Below, piece after piece: positions 1-9,366 of a DNA stretch of 64,000 nt. The notes under the pieces are model-generated. The model was not told the DNA's origin and ran no database searches. It saw only the letters and a program-made list of their open reading frames with translations. The translations under genes were made by a program, and so were the position numbers. Source of the DNA: Ectopseudomonas composti (GTDB taxonomy: Bacteria; Pseudomonadota; Gammaproteobacteria; Pseudomonadales; Pseudomonadaceae); NCBI RefSeq assembly GCF_001567565.1, contig NZ_LSSW01000029.1:1-64000 (forward strand), read 5' to 3'. Within the stretch, counting starts at the first letter, position 1; each line of letters starts with the position of its first letter.

Positions 1-17
1 AACGATCTGCGCTGTGG

Positions 18-46
18 AAAGGGGCCCTTCGGGGCCCTTTTCTTTT
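18..46 (+). terminator. Intrinsic terminator of the upstream gene (probably tuf)
   Basis: Two copies of GGGGCCC around a TTC(G) loop form a GC-rich hairpin followed by TTTTCTTTT. The gene it ends lies outside the window. tuf is the usual neighbour upstream of rpsJ in Pseudomonas, so its identity is an inference. Confidence 0.8.
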
Positions 47-60
47 GGGCTGGTTAAAAG

Positions 61-89
61 TTGACACCCTCAGGGGGCATCCGTACAAT
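61..89 (+). promoter_or_regulatory. Promoter of the S10-spc ribosomal operon
   Basis: TTGACA (61-66) and TACAAT (84-89) are separated by exactly 17 bases, close to a perfect sigma-70 promoter. The stretch after the -10 box (TGCGCCTCCCTC) is GC-rich, as in promoters under stringent control. It lies 65 bases before the rpsJ start. Confidence 0.85.
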
Positions 90-153
90 TGCGCCTCCCT
101 CGAACGGGCGTAGTCCGTCTGTGGGAATTAGCAGCTTGGAATCTGAGGTCAAA

Positions 154-465
154 ATGCAAAACCAACAAATCCGTATTCGGTTGAAGGCTTTTGACCATCG
201 CCTGATCGATCAATCTACCCAGGAAATCGTGGAAACCGCGAAACGTACTGGTGCTCAGGTGCGTGGTCCGATTCCTCTGCCTACTCGTAAGGAGCGGTAT
301 ACCGTTCTGGTCTCTCCGCACGTCAACAAAGACGCGCGCGATCAGTACGAAATCCGCACTCATAAGCGTGTTCTGGACATCGTCCAGCCGACGGATAAAA
401 CCGTTGATGCGCTGATGAAGCTTGACCTTGCGGCAGGCGTGGAAGTGCAGATCAGCCTCGGCTAA
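154..465 (+). CDS. rpsJ: 30S ribosomal protein S10
   Basis: This 103-residue protein is part of the 30S head and, as NusE, joins NusB in the antitermination complex. The start is the ATG at 154 ([15 protein letters not shown]), preceded by a GAGG motif. The longer open frame from 61 would begin inside the promoter and is rejected. It is the first gene of the S10 operon. The partner gene nusB is also in this window, at 41541. Confidence 0.97.
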   Translation: MQNQQIRIRLKAFDHRLIDQSTQEIVETAKRTGAQVRGPIPLPTRKERYTVLVSPHVNKDARDQYEIRTHKRVLDIVQPTDKTVDALMKLDLAAGVEVQISLG

Positions 466-548
466 AACCTGGCGGTTTTAGTCGTGTAACGCTCTGAAAT
501 GGGCGGCCATAGCGGGTGAAAGCCCCGTACACTCATGAGGTTTACAAC

Positions 549-1178
549 ATGACTATTGGTGTAGTCGGTCGTAAAGCGGGTATGACCCGTATTTTCACCG
601 AAGAAGGTGTCTCCATTCCGGTTACGGTCATTGAGATCGAGCCGAATCGCGTCACCCAGTTTAAAACCGAAGAATCCGATGGCTATCGCGCAGTGCAAGT
701 CACTGTCGGTGAGCGTCGTGCTTCGCGTGTCACAGCAGCTCAGGCTGGCCACTTCGCCAAGGCGAACGTCGCGGCAGGTCGTACCGTTATGGAGTTCCGT
801 CTTGAAGAAGGCGACTACCAGGCTGGCGATCTGATCAACGCTGAAATTTTCCAAGCTGGTCAACTGGTGGATGTCACCGGTCAGTCCAAAGGTAAAGGCT
901 TCGCCGGTACCATCAAGCGTTGGAACTTCCGCGGCCAGGACAACACTCACGGCAACTCCGTGTCCCACCGTGTTCCGGGTTCCATTGGCCAGTGCCAGAC
1001 CCCGGGTCGCGTATTCAAGGGCAAGAAGATGTCCGGCCACATGGGTGCTGAGCGCGTTACCGTGCAGTCCCTGGAAGTCGTGCGCGTAGACGCCGAGCGT
1101 AACCTGCTGCTGGTCAAGGGTGCCGTTCCTGGCGCTACTGGCGGCGACGTTATCGTTCGTCCGGCTGCCAAGGCGTAA
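549..1178 (+). CDS. rplC: 50S ribosomal protein L3
   Basis: The 209-residue protein is an early-assembly 23S rRNA binder near the peptidyl transferase centre. The start at 549 gives the family N-terminus [16 protein letters not shown] and has TGAGG upstream. The frame stays open back to 516, but that extension is not family-like. The glycine-rich loop ([16 protein letters not shown]) is present. It lies 83 bases after rpsJ with no terminator between. Confidence 0.97.
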   Translation: MTIGVVGRKAGMTRIFTEEGVSIPVTVIEIEPNRVTQFKTEESDGYRAVQVTVGERRASRVTAAQAGHFAKANVAAGRTVMEFRLEEGDYQAGDLINAEIFQAGQLVDVTGQSKGKGFAGTIKRWNFRGQDNTHGNSVSHRVPGSIGQCQTPGRVFKGKKMSGHMGAERVTVQSLEVVRVDAERNLLLVKGAVPGATGGDVIVRPAAKA

Positions 1179-1192
1179 GGGGAGAATCTGAG

Positions 1193-1795
1193 ATGCAATT
1201 GAATGTAAATGGCGCTCAGGCGATCGAAGTGTCCGAAGCGACCTTCGGTGGCGAGTTCAACGAGACTCTGGTTCACCAGGCAGTCGTGGCCTATATGGCT
1301 GGCGGTCGTCAGGGCACCAAAGGTCAGAAGTCCCGTTCCGACGTTTCCGGTGGCGGCAAGCGCCCCTGGCGTCAGAAGGGCACTGGTCGTGCTCGTGCTG
1401 GTACCACTCGTGGTCCGATCTGGCGTGGCGGTGGTGTGACCTTCGCAGCGTCCACCCGCAACCATGATCAAAAGCTGAACAAGAAGATGTACCGCGCAGC
1501 ACTGCGCTCCATTCTTGCTGAGCTGGTTCGTACCGACCGTCTGGTCGTGGTCGAAGACTTCGCCGTTGACGCGCCGAAGACCAAGACCCTGCTGGCCAAA
1601 CTCAATGGCCTGGGCCTGACCGACGTGCTGATCGTATCCGACGCTGTCGATGAGAACCTGTACTTGGCTGCCCGCAACCTGCCGCACGTTGATGTACGCG
1701 ACGTTCAGGGTTCCGATCCGGTCAGCCTGATCGCGTACGAGAAGGTGCTGGTCACCGTTTCGGCCGTGAAGAAATTCGAGGAGCTGCTGGGATGA
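1193..1795 (+). CDS. rplD: 50S ribosomal protein L4
   Basis: The 200-residue protein lines the nascent-peptide exit tunnel. In E. coli it also represses its own operon through the S10 leader. The tunnel loop ([20 protein letters not shown]) is visible at about residues 50-72. No S10-type regulatory leader was recognised upstream of rpsJ here. It overlaps rplW by four bases (ATGA). Confidence 0.97.
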   Translation: MQLNVNGAQAIEVSEATFGGEFNETLVHQAVVAYMAGGRQGTKGQKSRSDVSGGGKRPWRQKGTGRARAGTTRGPIWRGGGVTFAASTRNHDQKLNKKMYRAALRSILAELVRTDRLVVVEDFAVDAPKTKTLLAKLNGLGLTDVLIVSDAVDENLYLAARNLPHVDVRDVQGSDPVSLIAYEKVLVTVSAVKKFEELLG

Positions 1796-2091
1796 ACCAG
1801 GAACGCGTATTCAAAGTGCTGCTTGGCCCGCACATCTCCGAGAAGGCCACGGTTCTGGCTGACAAGCAAGGTCAGTTCGTTTTCAAAGTCGCTACCGATG
1901 CGACCAAGCTGGAAATCAAGAAGGCTGTCGAAGGCCTGTTCAACGTGAAGGTTGAGCGCGTTACTACTCAGAACGTTCTGGGTAAGAGCAAGCGCACCGC
2001 TCGCGGTCTGGGCAAGCGTAACGACTGGAAGAAGGCAGTTATCTCCCTTCAGCCGGGCCAAGAACTCGATTTCACCAGCAGTGCTGAGTAA
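1792..2091 (+). CDS. rplW: 50S ribosomal protein L23
   Basis: The 99-residue protein sits at the tunnel exit and docks trigger factor and SRP. The normal family fold is seen from [18 protein letters not shown] onward. Its start overlaps the rplD stop, suggesting translational coupling. Confidence 0.97.
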   Translation: MNQERVFKVLLGPHISEKATVLADKQGQFVFKVATDATKLEIKKAVEGLFNVKVERVTTQNVLGKSKRTARGLGKRNDWKKAVISLQPGQELDFTSSAE

Positions 2092-2105
2092 GGAAGGGGT
2101 GCATC

Positions 2106-2930
2106 ATGGCAATCGTTAAATGCAAACCGACTTCCGCTGGCCGCCGTTTTGTGGTCAAGGTGGTCAATCAGGAGCTGCACAAAGGCGCTCCGTACGCTCC
2201 GCTGCTCGAGAAGAAGTCGAAGTCCGGTGGTCGTAACAACAATGGTCGTATCACTACCCGTCATATCGGTGGTGGTCACAAGCAGCATTACCGTCTGGTC
2301 GACTTCCGTCGCAACGACAAAGATGGCATCCCTGCCACTGTCGAGCGCGTGGAATACGATCCGAACCGTACTGCTCACATCGCTCTGCTGAAGTATGCCG
2401 ACGGTGAGCGTCGCTACATCATCGCCCCGAAAGGCGTGGTAGCTGGCGATCAGCTGGTAGCCGGCATCATGGCGCCGATCAAGCCGGGCAACAGCCTGCA
2501 GCTGCGCAACATTCCGGTAGGTTCGACCGTTCACGGTATCGAGCTGAAGCCGGGTAAAGGTGCTCAGATCGCTCGTTCCGCTGGTGCTTCCGCTCAGCTG
2601 ATCGCACGTGAAGGTGCCTATGTGACTCTGCGTCTGCGCTCCGGCGAAATGCGCAAAGTCCTTTCCGAGTGCCGTGCGACCCTGGGCGAAGTCTCGAACT
2701 CCGAGCACAGCCTGCGTTCGCTGGGTAAGGCCGGTGCCAAGCGCTGGCGCGGTGTTCGTCCGACCGTTCGTGGTGTTGCCATGAACCCGGTTGATCACCC
2801 GCACGGTGGTGGTGAGGGTCGTACCTCCGGTGGTCGTCATCCGGTGTCGCCATGGGGCTTCCCGACCAAGGGCGCGAAAACCCGTGCTAACAAGCGCACC
2901 GACAACATGATCGTCCGTCGTCGCAAGTAA
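2106..2930 (+). CDS. rplB: 50S ribosomal protein L2
   Basis: The 274-residue protein is a core 23S rRNA binder needed for peptidyl transfer. The conserved C-terminal stretch with [13 protein letters not shown] and the histidine implicated in activity is intact, as is the basic tail ending in RRRK. It is preceded by GGAAGGGGTGCATC. Confidence 0.98.
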   Translation: MAIVKCKPTSAGRRFVVKVVNQELHKGAPYAPLLEKKSKSGGRNNNGRITTRHIGGGHKQHYRLVDFRRNDKDGIPATVERVEYDPNRTAHIALLKYADGERRYIIAPKGVVAGDQLVAGIMAPIKPGNSLQLRNIPVGSTVHGIELKPGKGAQIARSAGASAQLIAREGAYVTLRLRSGEMRKVLSECRATLGEVSNSEHSLRSLGKAGAKRWRGVRPTVRGVAMNPVDHPHGGGEGRTSGGRHPVSPWGFPTKGAKTRANKRTDNMIVRRRK

Positions 2931-2946
2931 ATAGAGGGATACGACA

Positions 2947-3222
2947 GTGCCACGTTCTCTGAAAAAAGGTCCTTTTATCGATCTTCACCTACTGAAGAAG
3001 GTCGAAGCGGCGGTGGAAAAGGGCGAGCGCAAACCGGTTAAAACCTGGTCGCGTCGTTCCATGATCCTGCCGCAGATGGTCGGTCTGACCATCGCTGTGC
3101 ATAACGGTCGTCAGCATGTCCCGGTCCTCGTGAACGAAGACATGGTCGGCCACAAACTGGGCGAATTTGCCGGCACGCGTACCTATCGTGGTCACGTTGC
3201 CGACAAGAAAGGCAAGCGTTAA
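2947..3222 (+). CDS. rpsS: 30S ribosomal protein S19
   Basis: The 91-residue 30S head protein contacts S13 and the A-site finger. It starts with GTG at 2947, which gives the family N-terminus [15 protein letters not shown] and is preceded by GAGGG. The family length is normal. Confidence 0.97.
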
Positions 3223-3233
3223 GGGGTTTGGAA

Positions 3234-3566
3234 ATGGAAGTAGCCGCTAAGTTGTCGGGCGCTCGCATCTCCGCCCAGAAAGCTCGCCTGGTCGCCGACC
3301 AGATCCGCGGGAAGAAGGTGGGCGAAGCGCTCAACCTGCTGGCTTTCAGCAGCAAGAAAGCCGCCGAGATCATGAAGAAAGTGCTGGAGTCGGCCGTTGC
3401 CAACGCCGAGCACAACGAAGGCGCAGACGTTGATGACCTGAAGGTCAGCACCGTTTTCGTCAACGAAGGGCGTTCGCTTAAGCGCATCATGCCGCGTGCC
3501 AAAGGCCGTGCTGATCGCATCGTCAAGCGGTCTTGCCATATCACTGTCAAGGTTGCGGACAAGTAA
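3234..3566 (+). CDS. rplV: 50S ribosomal protein L22
   Basis: The 110-residue protein has a beta-hairpin reaching into the exit tunnel; changes there give macrolide resistance in other species. The ATG at 3234 is chosen over an in-frame TTG at 3228 because it gives the usual [13 protein letters not shown] start with AAGGGG upstream. Confidence 0.97.
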
Positions 3567-3579
3567 CGGAGTCGATCAG

Positions 3580-4266
3580 ATGGGTCAGAAAGTACATCCC
3601 GTTGGCATCCGCCTGGGAATCGTCAAGGATCACACTTCGGTTTGGTATGCAGATGGTCGCACTTACGCCGACTACCTGAACGCCGACCTGAAGGTTCGTG
3701 CATACCTGCAAGACAAACTAAAAAGCGCGTCCGTTAGCCGTATCGACATCGCTCGCCCGGCTCAAACCGCACGCATCACCATCCACACCGCTCGTCCCGG
3801 CATCGTGATCGGCAAGAAAGGTGAAGATGTTGAGAAGCTGCGTCAGGACCTGACCAAGCAAATGGGTGTGCCGGTGCACATCAACATCGAAGAGATCCGC
3901 AAGCCGGAGCTCGACGGTATGCTGGTTGCACAGAGCGTAGCTCAGCAGCTGGAGCGCCGCGTAATGTTCCGTCGCGCCATGAAGCGCGCCGTACAGAACG
4001 CCATGCGTATTGGTGCCAAGGGCATCAAGATCCAGGTGAGTGGTCGTCTTGGTGGCGCTGAAATCGCCCGGACCGAATGGTATCGCGAAGGTCGTGTGCC
4101 GCTGCACACCCTGCGCGCTGATATCGATTACGCCACCTACGAAGCGCACACCACTTACGGTGTGATCGGCGTCAAGGTTTGGATCTTCAAGGGTGAGGTC
4201 ATTGGTGGCCGCACTGAAGAGCTGAAGCCGCAAGCGCCCGCTCCTCGTAAAGCTGCTAAGAAATAA
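3580..4266 (+). CDS. rpsC: 30S ribosomal protein S3
   Basis: The 228-residue protein lies at the mRNA entry channel and has a KH domain ([11 protein letters not shown] at about residues 75-85). The start at 3580 gives [13 protein letters not shown]. The frame is open further back into rplV, but that extension is spurious. The basic, proline- and alanine-rich tail ends in AAKK. Confidence 0.97.
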   Translation: MGQKVHPVGIRLGIVKDHTSVWYADGRTYADYLNADLKVRAYLQDKLKSASVSRIDIARPAQTARITIHTARPGIVIGKKGEDVEKLRQDLTKQMGVPVHINIEEIRKPELDGMLVAQSVAQQLERRVMFRRAMKRAVQNAMRIGAKGIKIQVSGRLGGAEIARTEWYREGRVPLHTLRADIDYATYEAHTTYGVIGVKVWIFKGEVIGGRTEELKPQAPAPRKAAKK

Positions 4267-4278
4267 GGAGTACGCATC

Positions 4279-4692
4279 ATGTTGCAACCAAAGCGTACGA
4301 AGTTCCGCAAGCAGATGACCGGCCACAACCGTGGTCTGGCTCAGCGCGGTAGCAAAGTCAGCTTCGGCGAGTTCGCGCTGAAGTCTGTTGCCCGCGGTCG
4401 TCTCACCGCTCGTCAGATCGAGTCCGCTCGTCGTGCTCTGACCCGTCACGTTAAGCGTGGCGGCAAGATCTGGATCCGCGTCTTCCCGGACAAACCGGTT
4501 ACCAAGAAGCCTCTCGAAGTGCGTATGGGTAAAGGTAAGGGTGGCGTTGAATACTGGGTAGCCCAGATCCAGCCAGGCAAAGTCCTGTACGAGATCGAAG
4601 GCGTATCCGAAGAGCTGGCGCGCGAGGCATTTGCCCTGGCTGCTGCAAAGCTGCCGCTCGCCACCACCTTTGTTAAGCGGACGGTGATGTGA
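4279..4692 (+). CDS. rplP: 50S ribosomal protein L16
   Basis: The 137-residue protein binds near the A-site tRNA elbow. The start [19 protein letters not shown] is preceded by GGAG. Its TGA stop shares a base with the rpmC ATG. Confidence 0.97.
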   Translation: MLQPKRTKFRKQMTGHNRGLAQRGSKVSFGEFALKSVARGRLTARQIESARRALTRHVKRGGKIWIRVFPDKPVTKKPLEVRMGKGKGGVEYWVAQIQPGKVLYEIEGVSEELAREAFALAAAKLPLATTFVKRTVM

Positions 4693-4883
4693 TGAAAGCG
4701 ACCGAACTTCGTGAAAAAAGCGCACAACAGCTGAACGAGCAACTGCTCGAGCTGCTGCGCGACCAGTTCAATCTGCGTATGCAGAAGGCAACTGGCCAGC
4801 TGGGGCAGTCTCACCTGCTCTCGCAAGTGAAGCGCGACATCGCTCGCGTCAAGACTGTCCTCAGCCAGCAGGCAGGTAAGTGA
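4692..4883 (+). CDS. rpmC: 50S ribosomal protein L29
   Basis: This is a 63-residue, two-helix protein beside L23 at the tunnel exit. The ATG at 4692 overlaps the rplP stop (TGATG). An in-frame GTG one codon earlier is less likely. The sequence begins [18 protein letters not shown], as is usual for the family. Confidence 0.96.
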   Translation: MKATELREKSAQQLNEQLLELLRDQFNLRMQKATGQLGQSHLLSQVKRDIARVKTVLSQQAGK

Positions 4884-4885
4884 TC

Positions 4886-5152
4886 ATGGCCGAAGTTGAA
4901 AAAACAGTCCGTACGCTGACCGGCCGTGTTGTCAGCGACAAGATGGACAAGACCATCACCGTTCTGATCGAGCGTCGCGTCAAGCACCCGATCTACGGTA
5001 AATACGTCAAGCGTTCGACCAAACTGCACGCTCACGACGAAACCAACCAGTGCAAGATCGGCGACAAGGTTTCCATTCGCGAAACCCGTCCGCAGTCCAA
5101 GACCAAGTCCTGGGCTCTGGTTGAAGTCGTTGAACGCGCCGTCGAAGTCTAA
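4886..5152 (+). CDS. rpsQ: 30S ribosomal protein S17
   Basis: The 88-residue OB-fold protein is a primary 16S rRNA binder. The ATG at 4886 gives [26 protein letters not shown] at 4880 in the same frame lies inside the rpmC stop region and is rejected. The start follows the rpmC stop by two bases. Confidence 0.96.
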   Translation: MAEVEKTVRTLTGRVVSDKMDKTITVLIERRVKHPIYGKYVKRSTKLHAHDETNQCKIGDKVSIRETRPQSKTKSWALVEVVERAVEV

Positions 5153-5175
5153 GAGCTAGGGGTCGGAGAAATTTT

Positions 5176-5544
5176 ATGATTCAGACTCAATCCATGCTCG
5201 ATGTGGCTGACAACAGCGGTGCACGTCGCGTCATGTGCATCAAGGTGCTGGGCGGCTCGCATCGTCGCTACGCCGGCATCGGCGACATCATCAAGGTCAC
5301 CGTCAAGGAAGCAATTCCGCGCGGCAAAGTGAAGAAAGGTCAGGTCATGACCGCAGTGGTCGTTCGTACCCGTCACGGCGTTCGCCGTGCCGATGGTTCG
5401 ATCATTCGCTTCGACGGCAACGCTGCTGTTCTGCTGAACAACAAGCAAGAGCCGATCGGCACCCGTATCTTCGGGCCAGTGACCCGTGAACTTCGTTCCG
5501 AGAAGTTCATGAAGATCGTCTCGCTCGCCCCTGAAGTGCTTTAA
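5176..5544 (+). CDS. rplN: 50S ribosomal protein L14
   Basis: The 122-residue protein forms an intersubunit bridge and is the target of RsfS silencing. It opens [27 protein letters not shown]. It is the first gene of the spc segment, but no terminator or promoter separates it from rpsQ. Confidence 0.97.
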   Translation: MIQTQSMLDVADNSGARRVMCIKVLGGSHRRYAGIGDIIKVTVKEAIPRGKVKKGQVMTAVVVRTRHGVRRADGSIIRFDGNAAVLLNNKQEPIGTRIFGPVTRELRSEKFMKIVSLAPEVL

Positions 5545-5555
5545 GGAGATCCGAC

Positions 5556-5870
5556 ATGCAAAAGATTCGTCGTGACGACGAGATCATCGTGATCGCCGGC
5601 AAAGACAAAGGTAAGCGCGGTAAGGTGCTCAAGGTTCTCGCTGACGACCGTCTGGTCGTCGGTGGCATCAACCTGGTGAAGCGCCACACCAAGCCGAACC
5701 CGATGTCGGGCGTTCAAGGCGGTATCGTCGAGAAAGAAGCGCCGCTGCACGCTTCCAACGTTGCCATCTTCAACTCTGAGACCAACAAGGCTGACCGCGT
5801 TGGCTTCAAGACCGAAGACGGCAAGAAAATTCGTGTCTTCAAGTCCACCCAGAAGCCGGTTGGCGCTTGA
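5556..5870 (+). CDS. rplX: 50S ribosomal protein L24
   Basis: The 104-residue assembly initiator of the 50S subunit carries a KOW motif ([18 protein letters not shown]) near the N-terminus. It is preceded by AAGGAG. Confidence 0.97.
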   Translation: MQKIRRDDEIIVIAGKDKGKRGKVLKVLADDRLVVGGINLVKRHTKPNPMSGVQGGIVEKEAPLHASNVAIFNSETNKADRVGFKTEDGKKIRVFKSTQKPVGA

Positions 5871-5889
5871 GAATCCGTAGGTAAATACC

Positions 5890-6429
5890 ATGGCACGACT
5901 GAAAGAGATTTACCGGAAGGAAATCGCGCCCAAGCTGAAGGAAGAACTGAAGCTGGCGAACGTGATGGAAGTTCCGCGCATCACCAAGATCACCCTGAAC
6001 ATGGGCCTGGGCGAAGCGATCGGTGACAAGAAAATCATCGAAAACGCTGTAGCCGACCTCGAGAAGATCACCGGTCAGAAAGTCGTTGTGACTCATGCCC
6101 GTAAGTCGATCGCTGGTTTCAAGGTTCGTGAAGGCTGGCCGATTGGCGTCAAGGTCACTCTGCGTCGCGAGCGTATGTACGAGTTCCTGGATCGTCTGCT
6201 GTCCATCTCCCTGCCGCGCGTGCGTGACTTCCGCGGTCTGAATGCCAAGTCCTTCGATGGCCGTGGCAACTACAGCATGGGCGTGAAAGAGCAGATCATC
6301 TTCCCGGAAATCGATTACGACAAGATCGATGCGCTGCGTGGTCTGGACATCACCCTGACTACCACTGCCCGTAACGATGATGAAGGCCGCGCTCTGCTGC
6401 GTGCTTTCAACTTCCCGTTCCGCAACTGA
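5890..6429 (+). CDS. rplE: 50S ribosomal protein L5
   Basis: The 179-residue protein binds 5S rRNA and the P-site tRNA. The start at 5890 is [19 protein letters not shown]. The family core, including [14 protein letters not shown] and RDFRGL, is intact. Confidence 0.97.
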   Translation: MARLKEIYRKEIAPKLKEELKLANVMEVPRITKITLNMGLGEAIGDKKIIENAVADLEKITGQKVVVTHARKSIAGFKVREGWPIGVKVTLRRERMYEFLDRLLSISLPRVRDFRGLNAKSFDGRGNYSMGVKEQIIFPEIDYDKIDALRGLDITLTTTARNDDEGRALLRAFNFPFRN

Positions 6430-6444
6430 TCGGAGTCCTGGACA

Positions 6445-6750
6445 ATGGCCAAGACAAGCATGAAGAACCGCGAGCTGAAGCGTCAGCAAACGGTTGCCAA
6501 GTACGCCAAGAAGCGTGCCGAGCTGAAAGCCACCATCGCTAATCCGAACACCAGTCCGGAAGCGCGTTGGGAAGCCCAAGTCGCTCTGCAGAAGCAACCA
6601 CGTGACGCCAGCGCCTCGCGCCTGCGTAACCGTTGCCGCATCACCGGCCGTCCGCACGGCGTTTACCGCAAGTTCGGTCTGTCGCGTAACAAGCTGCGCG
6701 AAGCCGCCATGCGCGGTGACGTACCAGGCCTGGTGAAAGCCAGCTGGTAA
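6445..6750 (+). CDS. rpsN: 30S ribosomal protein S14, zinc-free form
   Basis: This is the 101-residue long form of S14. The region that holds the CxxC...CxxC zinc ribbon in short S14 has only one cysteine here ([12 protein letters not shown]), so it does not need zinc. It is the last gene before a 195-base gap with terminator-like hairpins and a new promoter. Confidence 0.96.
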   Translation: MAKTSMKNRELKRQQTVAKYAKKRAELKATIANPNTSPEARWEAQVALQKQPRDASASRLRNRCRITGRPHGVYRKFGLSRNKLREAAMRGDVPGLVKASW

Positions 6751-6771
6751 TCAGCGCAAGCTGAAAAGCAG

Positions 6772-6825
6772 AGCCGGCCTTGTGCCGGCTTTGCCTTTTA
6801 TTGAACAAGCCCCTTTTGGGGCTTG
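6772..6825 (+). terminator. Tandem hairpins after rpsN
   Basis: Two perfect stems follow rpsN: AGCCGGC/GCCGGCT (6772-6790) followed by TTGCCTTTTATT, and CAAGCCCC/GGGGCTTG with a TTTT loop (6806-6825). They probably end or reduce transcription from upstream. The second stem overlaps the -35 box of the next promoter. Confidence 0.7.
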
Positions 6826-6851
6826 ATTCATTTTTGATCGGTCTCTAGAAT
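6823..6851 (+). promoter_or_regulatory. Internal promoter for rpsH-rpmJ
   Basis: TTGATT (6823-6828) and TAGAAT (6846-6851) are separated by 17 bases. This predicts a leader of roughly 85-90 bases before rpsH. Confidence 0.7.
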
Positions 6852-6902
6852 GTCCGGCTCTCCTGAGCCTGGTATTTCCATGCCGAGCTTTTGGATGATC
6901 CC

Positions 6903-6925
6903 ACAGCCTTCGGGCTGTTCTTTTT
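6903..6925 (+). promoter_or_regulatory. Attenuator-like hairpin in the rpsH leader
   Basis: The stem ACAGCC/GGCTGT with a TTCG tetraloop is followed by TTCTTTTT, an intrinsic-terminator signature. It lies after the promoter and 20 bases before the rpsH start. It would stop part of the new transcripts unless bypassed. Confidence 0.5.
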
Positions 6926-6945
6926 GTATCAGGAGCGTCTAGCCC

Positions 6946-7338
6946 ATGAGTATGCAGGACCCGTTAGCGGACATGCTAACTCGTATCCGTAATGCCCAGA
7001 TGGCTGAAAAGTCCGTCGTAAGCATGCCTTCTTCCACTCTGAAGGTAGCAGTAGCCAAAGTTCTGAAAGACGAAGGTTATATTGCGGGTTATGAAGTCAA
7101 TGGTGAAGCCAAGCCACAACTGTCCATCGAGCTGAAGTACTTCGAAGGCCGTCCGGTCATCGAGGAAGTCAAGCGCGTGAGCCGTCCTGGCCTTCGTCAA
7201 TACAAATCCGTCGATGACCTGCCGAAGGTTCGCGGCGGTCTCGGTGTTTCCATCGTCTCCACCAACAAAGGTGTGATGACGGATCGCGCTGCGCGCGCTG
7301 CCGGTGTCGGCGGCGAAGTGCTCTGCACCGTGTTCTAA
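6946..7338 (+). CDS. rpsH: 30S ribosomal protein S8
   Basis: The 130-residue protein binds the central domain of 16S rRNA. In E. coli it represses spc translation at rplE. It starts [18 protein letters not shown] after AGGAG. Here it opens a separately promoted part of the spc operon. Confidence 0.97.
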   Translation: MSMQDPLADMLTRIRNAQMAEKSVVSMPSSTLKVAVAKVLKDEGYIAGYEVNGEAKPQLSIELKYFEGRPVIEEVKRVSRPGLRQYKSVDDLPKVRGGLGVSIVSTNKGVMTDRAARAAGVGGEVLCTVF

Positions 7339-7350
7339 GGGGGGATAAGC

Positions 7351-7884
7351 ATGTCTCGCGTTGCTAAGAACCCCGTTGTGCTGCCATCCGGTGTCGAGGT
7401 CAAACTCGCCGGTCAGCAGCTCTCGGTCAAGGGTGCCAAGGGCGCTCTGGAACTGAATGTTCACTCGTCCGTGGAAGTGATCCAGGAAGGCTCCGAGCTG
7501 CGTTTCGCTGCTCGCAATGGCGATCAGCAAAATCGCGCCATGGCCGGCACTACTCGTGCTCTGGTCAACAACATGGTCATCGGTGTCAGCCAAGGCTTCG
7601 AGCGTAAGCTGCAACTGGTCGGCGTGGGCTACAAAGCTCAAGCCAAAGGTCAGGTGCTGAACCTCGCACTGGGCTTCTCCCACCCGATCGACTACGAACT
7701 GCCGGAAGGCGTCGTGGCCGAAACCCCTAACCAGACCGAGATCCTGATCAAGGGTATCGACAAGCAACTGGTGGGTCAGGTGGCTGCGGAAATCCGTGAC
7801 TTCCGTCGTCCTGAGCCCTACAAGGGCAAAGGCGTTCGTTACGCGGATGAAGTTGTCCGTCGTAAAGAAGCCAAGAAGAAGTAA
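7351..7884 (+). CDS. rplF: 50S ribosomal protein L6
   Basis: The 177-residue two-domain protein sits near the sarcin-ricin loop. It has the normal [17 protein letters not shown] start and the conserved [13 protein letters not shown] segment near the C-terminus. It follows rpsH by 12 bases. Confidence 0.97.
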   Translation: MSRVAKNPVVLPSGVEVKLAGQQLSVKGAKGALELNVHSSVEVIQEGSELRFAARNGDQQNRAMAGTTRALVNNMVIGVSQGFERKLQLVGVGYKAQAKGQVLNLALGFSHPIDYELPEGVVAETPNQTEILIKGIDKQLVGQVAAEIRDFRRPEPYKGKGVRYADEVVRRKEAKKK

Positions 7885-7895
7885 GGGGCTGAAAA

Positions 7896-8246
7896 ATGAC
7901 CGACAAAAAAGTTACTCGTCTGCGTCGCGCTCGCAAAGCACGCCTGAAAATGCACGAGCTCGAAGCCGTGCGTCTGTGCGTGTACCGCTCTTCGCAGCAC
8001 ATCTACGCCCAGGTCATCTCGGCCGACGGCAGCAAGGTTCTGGCCAGCGCCTCTACCTTGGACAAAGCACTGCGTGATGGCGCCACCGGCAACGTCGACG
8101 CAGCCAAGAAGGTTGGTGCGCTGGTTGCTGAGCGTGCGAAAGCCGCTGGTGTAACCCAGGTGGCATTCGACCGTTCTGGCTTCAAGTACCACGGCCGCGT
8201 CAAGGCGCTGGCTGATGCTGCTCGTGAAGGCGGGCTGGAGTTCTAA
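7896..8246 (+). CDS. rplR: 50S ribosomal protein L18
   Basis: The 116-residue protein binds 5S rRNA together with L5 and L25. The basic N-terminus ([19 protein letters not shown]) and the closing segment [21 protein letters not shown] are typical. Confidence 0.97.
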   Translation: MTDKKVTRLRRARKARLKMHELEAVRLCVYRSSQHIYAQVISADGSKVLASASTLDKALRDGATGNVDAAKKVGALVAERAKAAGVTQVAFDRSGFKYHGRVKALADAAREGGLEF

Positions 8247-8249
8247 GTT

Positions 8250-8750
8250 ATGGCAAATAACGACCAAAAGCGCGACGAAGGCTACATCGAGAAGCTGGTT
8301 CAGGTTAACCGCGTTGCCAAGACCGTAAAGGGTGGCCGTATCTTCACCTTCACCGCGTTGACCGTGGTAGGTGATGGCAAGGGTCGCGTCGGCTTCGGCC
8401 GTGGCAAGTCCCGCGAAGTTCCTGCTGCCATCCAGAAGGCGATGGAAGCTGCTCGTCGCAACATGATCCAAGTTGATCTGAACGGCACCACTCTGCAGTA
8501 CCCGGTCAAGTCCGCTCATGGCGCCTCCAAGGTGTACATGCAGCCGGCCTCCGAAGGTACCGGTATCATCGCCGGCGGCGCCATGCGTGCCGTTCTGGAA
8601 GTGGCTGGTGTGCAGAACGTTCTGGCCAAGTGCTACGGCTCGACCAACCCGGTGAACGTGGTTAACGCCACCTTCAAGGGTCTGAAGACCATGCAGTCTC
8701 CAGAGTCCGTTGCAGCCAAGCGTGGCAAGAGCGTCGAGGAGATTCTCTAA
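8250..8750 (+). CDS. rpsE: 30S ribosomal protein S5
   Basis: The 166-residue decoding-fidelity protein has a dsRBD-like N-terminal domain (residues about 9-75, [16 protein letters not shown]) and a C-terminal S5 fold. It follows rplR by three bases. Confidence 0.97.
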   Translation: MANNDQKRDEGYIEKLVQVNRVAKTVKGGRIFTFTALTVVGDGKGRVGFGRGKSREVPAAIQKAMEAARRNMIQVDLNGTTLQYPVKSAHGASKVYMQPASEGTGIIAGGAMRAVLEVAGVQNVLAKCYGSTNPVNVVNATFKGLKTMQSPESVAAKRGKSVEEIL

Positions 8751-8752
8751 CC

Positions 8753-8932
8753 ATGGCTAATACCGTCAAAGTGACTCTGATCAAGAGCACCAATGGCCGT
8801 CTGGCCAATCACAAAGCTTGCGTCAAGGGCCTGGGCCTGCGTCGCATCGGTCACACCGTAGAGGTTCTGGATACTCCGGAAAACCGCGGCATGATCAACA
8901 AGGCTTACTACCTGCTGAAGGTGGAGGGTTAA
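8753..8932 (+). CDS. rpmD: 50S ribosomal protein L30
   Basis: This is a 59-residue protein found by direct reading between rpsE and rplO. It begins [17 protein letters not shown] and ends YYLLKVEG. Length and content match the short bacterial L30 family. The start lies two bases after the rpsE stop. The rplO start follows two bases after its stop. Confidence 0.96.
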   Translation: MANTVKVTLIKSTNGRLANHKACVKGLGLRRIGHTVEVLDTPENRGMINKAYYLLKVEG

Positions 8933-8934
8933 TC

Positions 8935-9366
8935 ATGCAACTGAACGATCTGCGTTCCGCGCCGGGTGCCCGTCGCGAGAAGCACCGTCCGGGCCGTGGC
9001 ATCGGTAGCGGTCTGGGTAAGACTGGTGGCCGTGGTCACAAAGGTCAGACCTCCCGCTCCGGTGGCTCCATCGCTCCGGGCTTCGAGGGTGGTCAGCAGC
9101 CGCTGCACCGCCGTCTGCCGAAGTTCGGCTTCGTCTCCCTGAAGGCTATGGATCGCGCCGAAGTGCGTACCTCCGAGCTGAACAAGGTAGAGGGTGTTGT
9201 AACTCTGCAGGCTCTGAAGGATGCCAATCTGGTTGGTCATCACGTACAGCGTGTGAAAGTCATGCTGTCCGGTGAGGTTACCCGTGCGGTCACCCTTAAA
9301 GGTATCGCCGCCACCAAAGGTGCGCGTGCGGCTATCGAAGCAGCTGGCGGTAAGTTCGAGGACTAA
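8935..9366 (+). CDS. rplO: 50S ribosomal protein L15
   Basis: The 143-residue late-assembly protein has a glycine-rich basic N-terminal extension ([21 protein letters not shown]). The ATG at 8935 is preceded by GGAGG. Longer open sequence upstream belongs to rpmD in another frame. secY starts directly after its stop. Confidence 0.96.
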   Translation: MQLNDLRSAPGARREKHRPGRGIGSGLGKTGGRGHKGQTSRSGGSIAPGFEGGQQPLHRRLPKFGFVSLKAMDRAEVRTSELNKVEGVVTLQALKDANLVGHHVQRVKVMLSGEVTRAVTLKGIAATKGARAAIEAAGGKFED

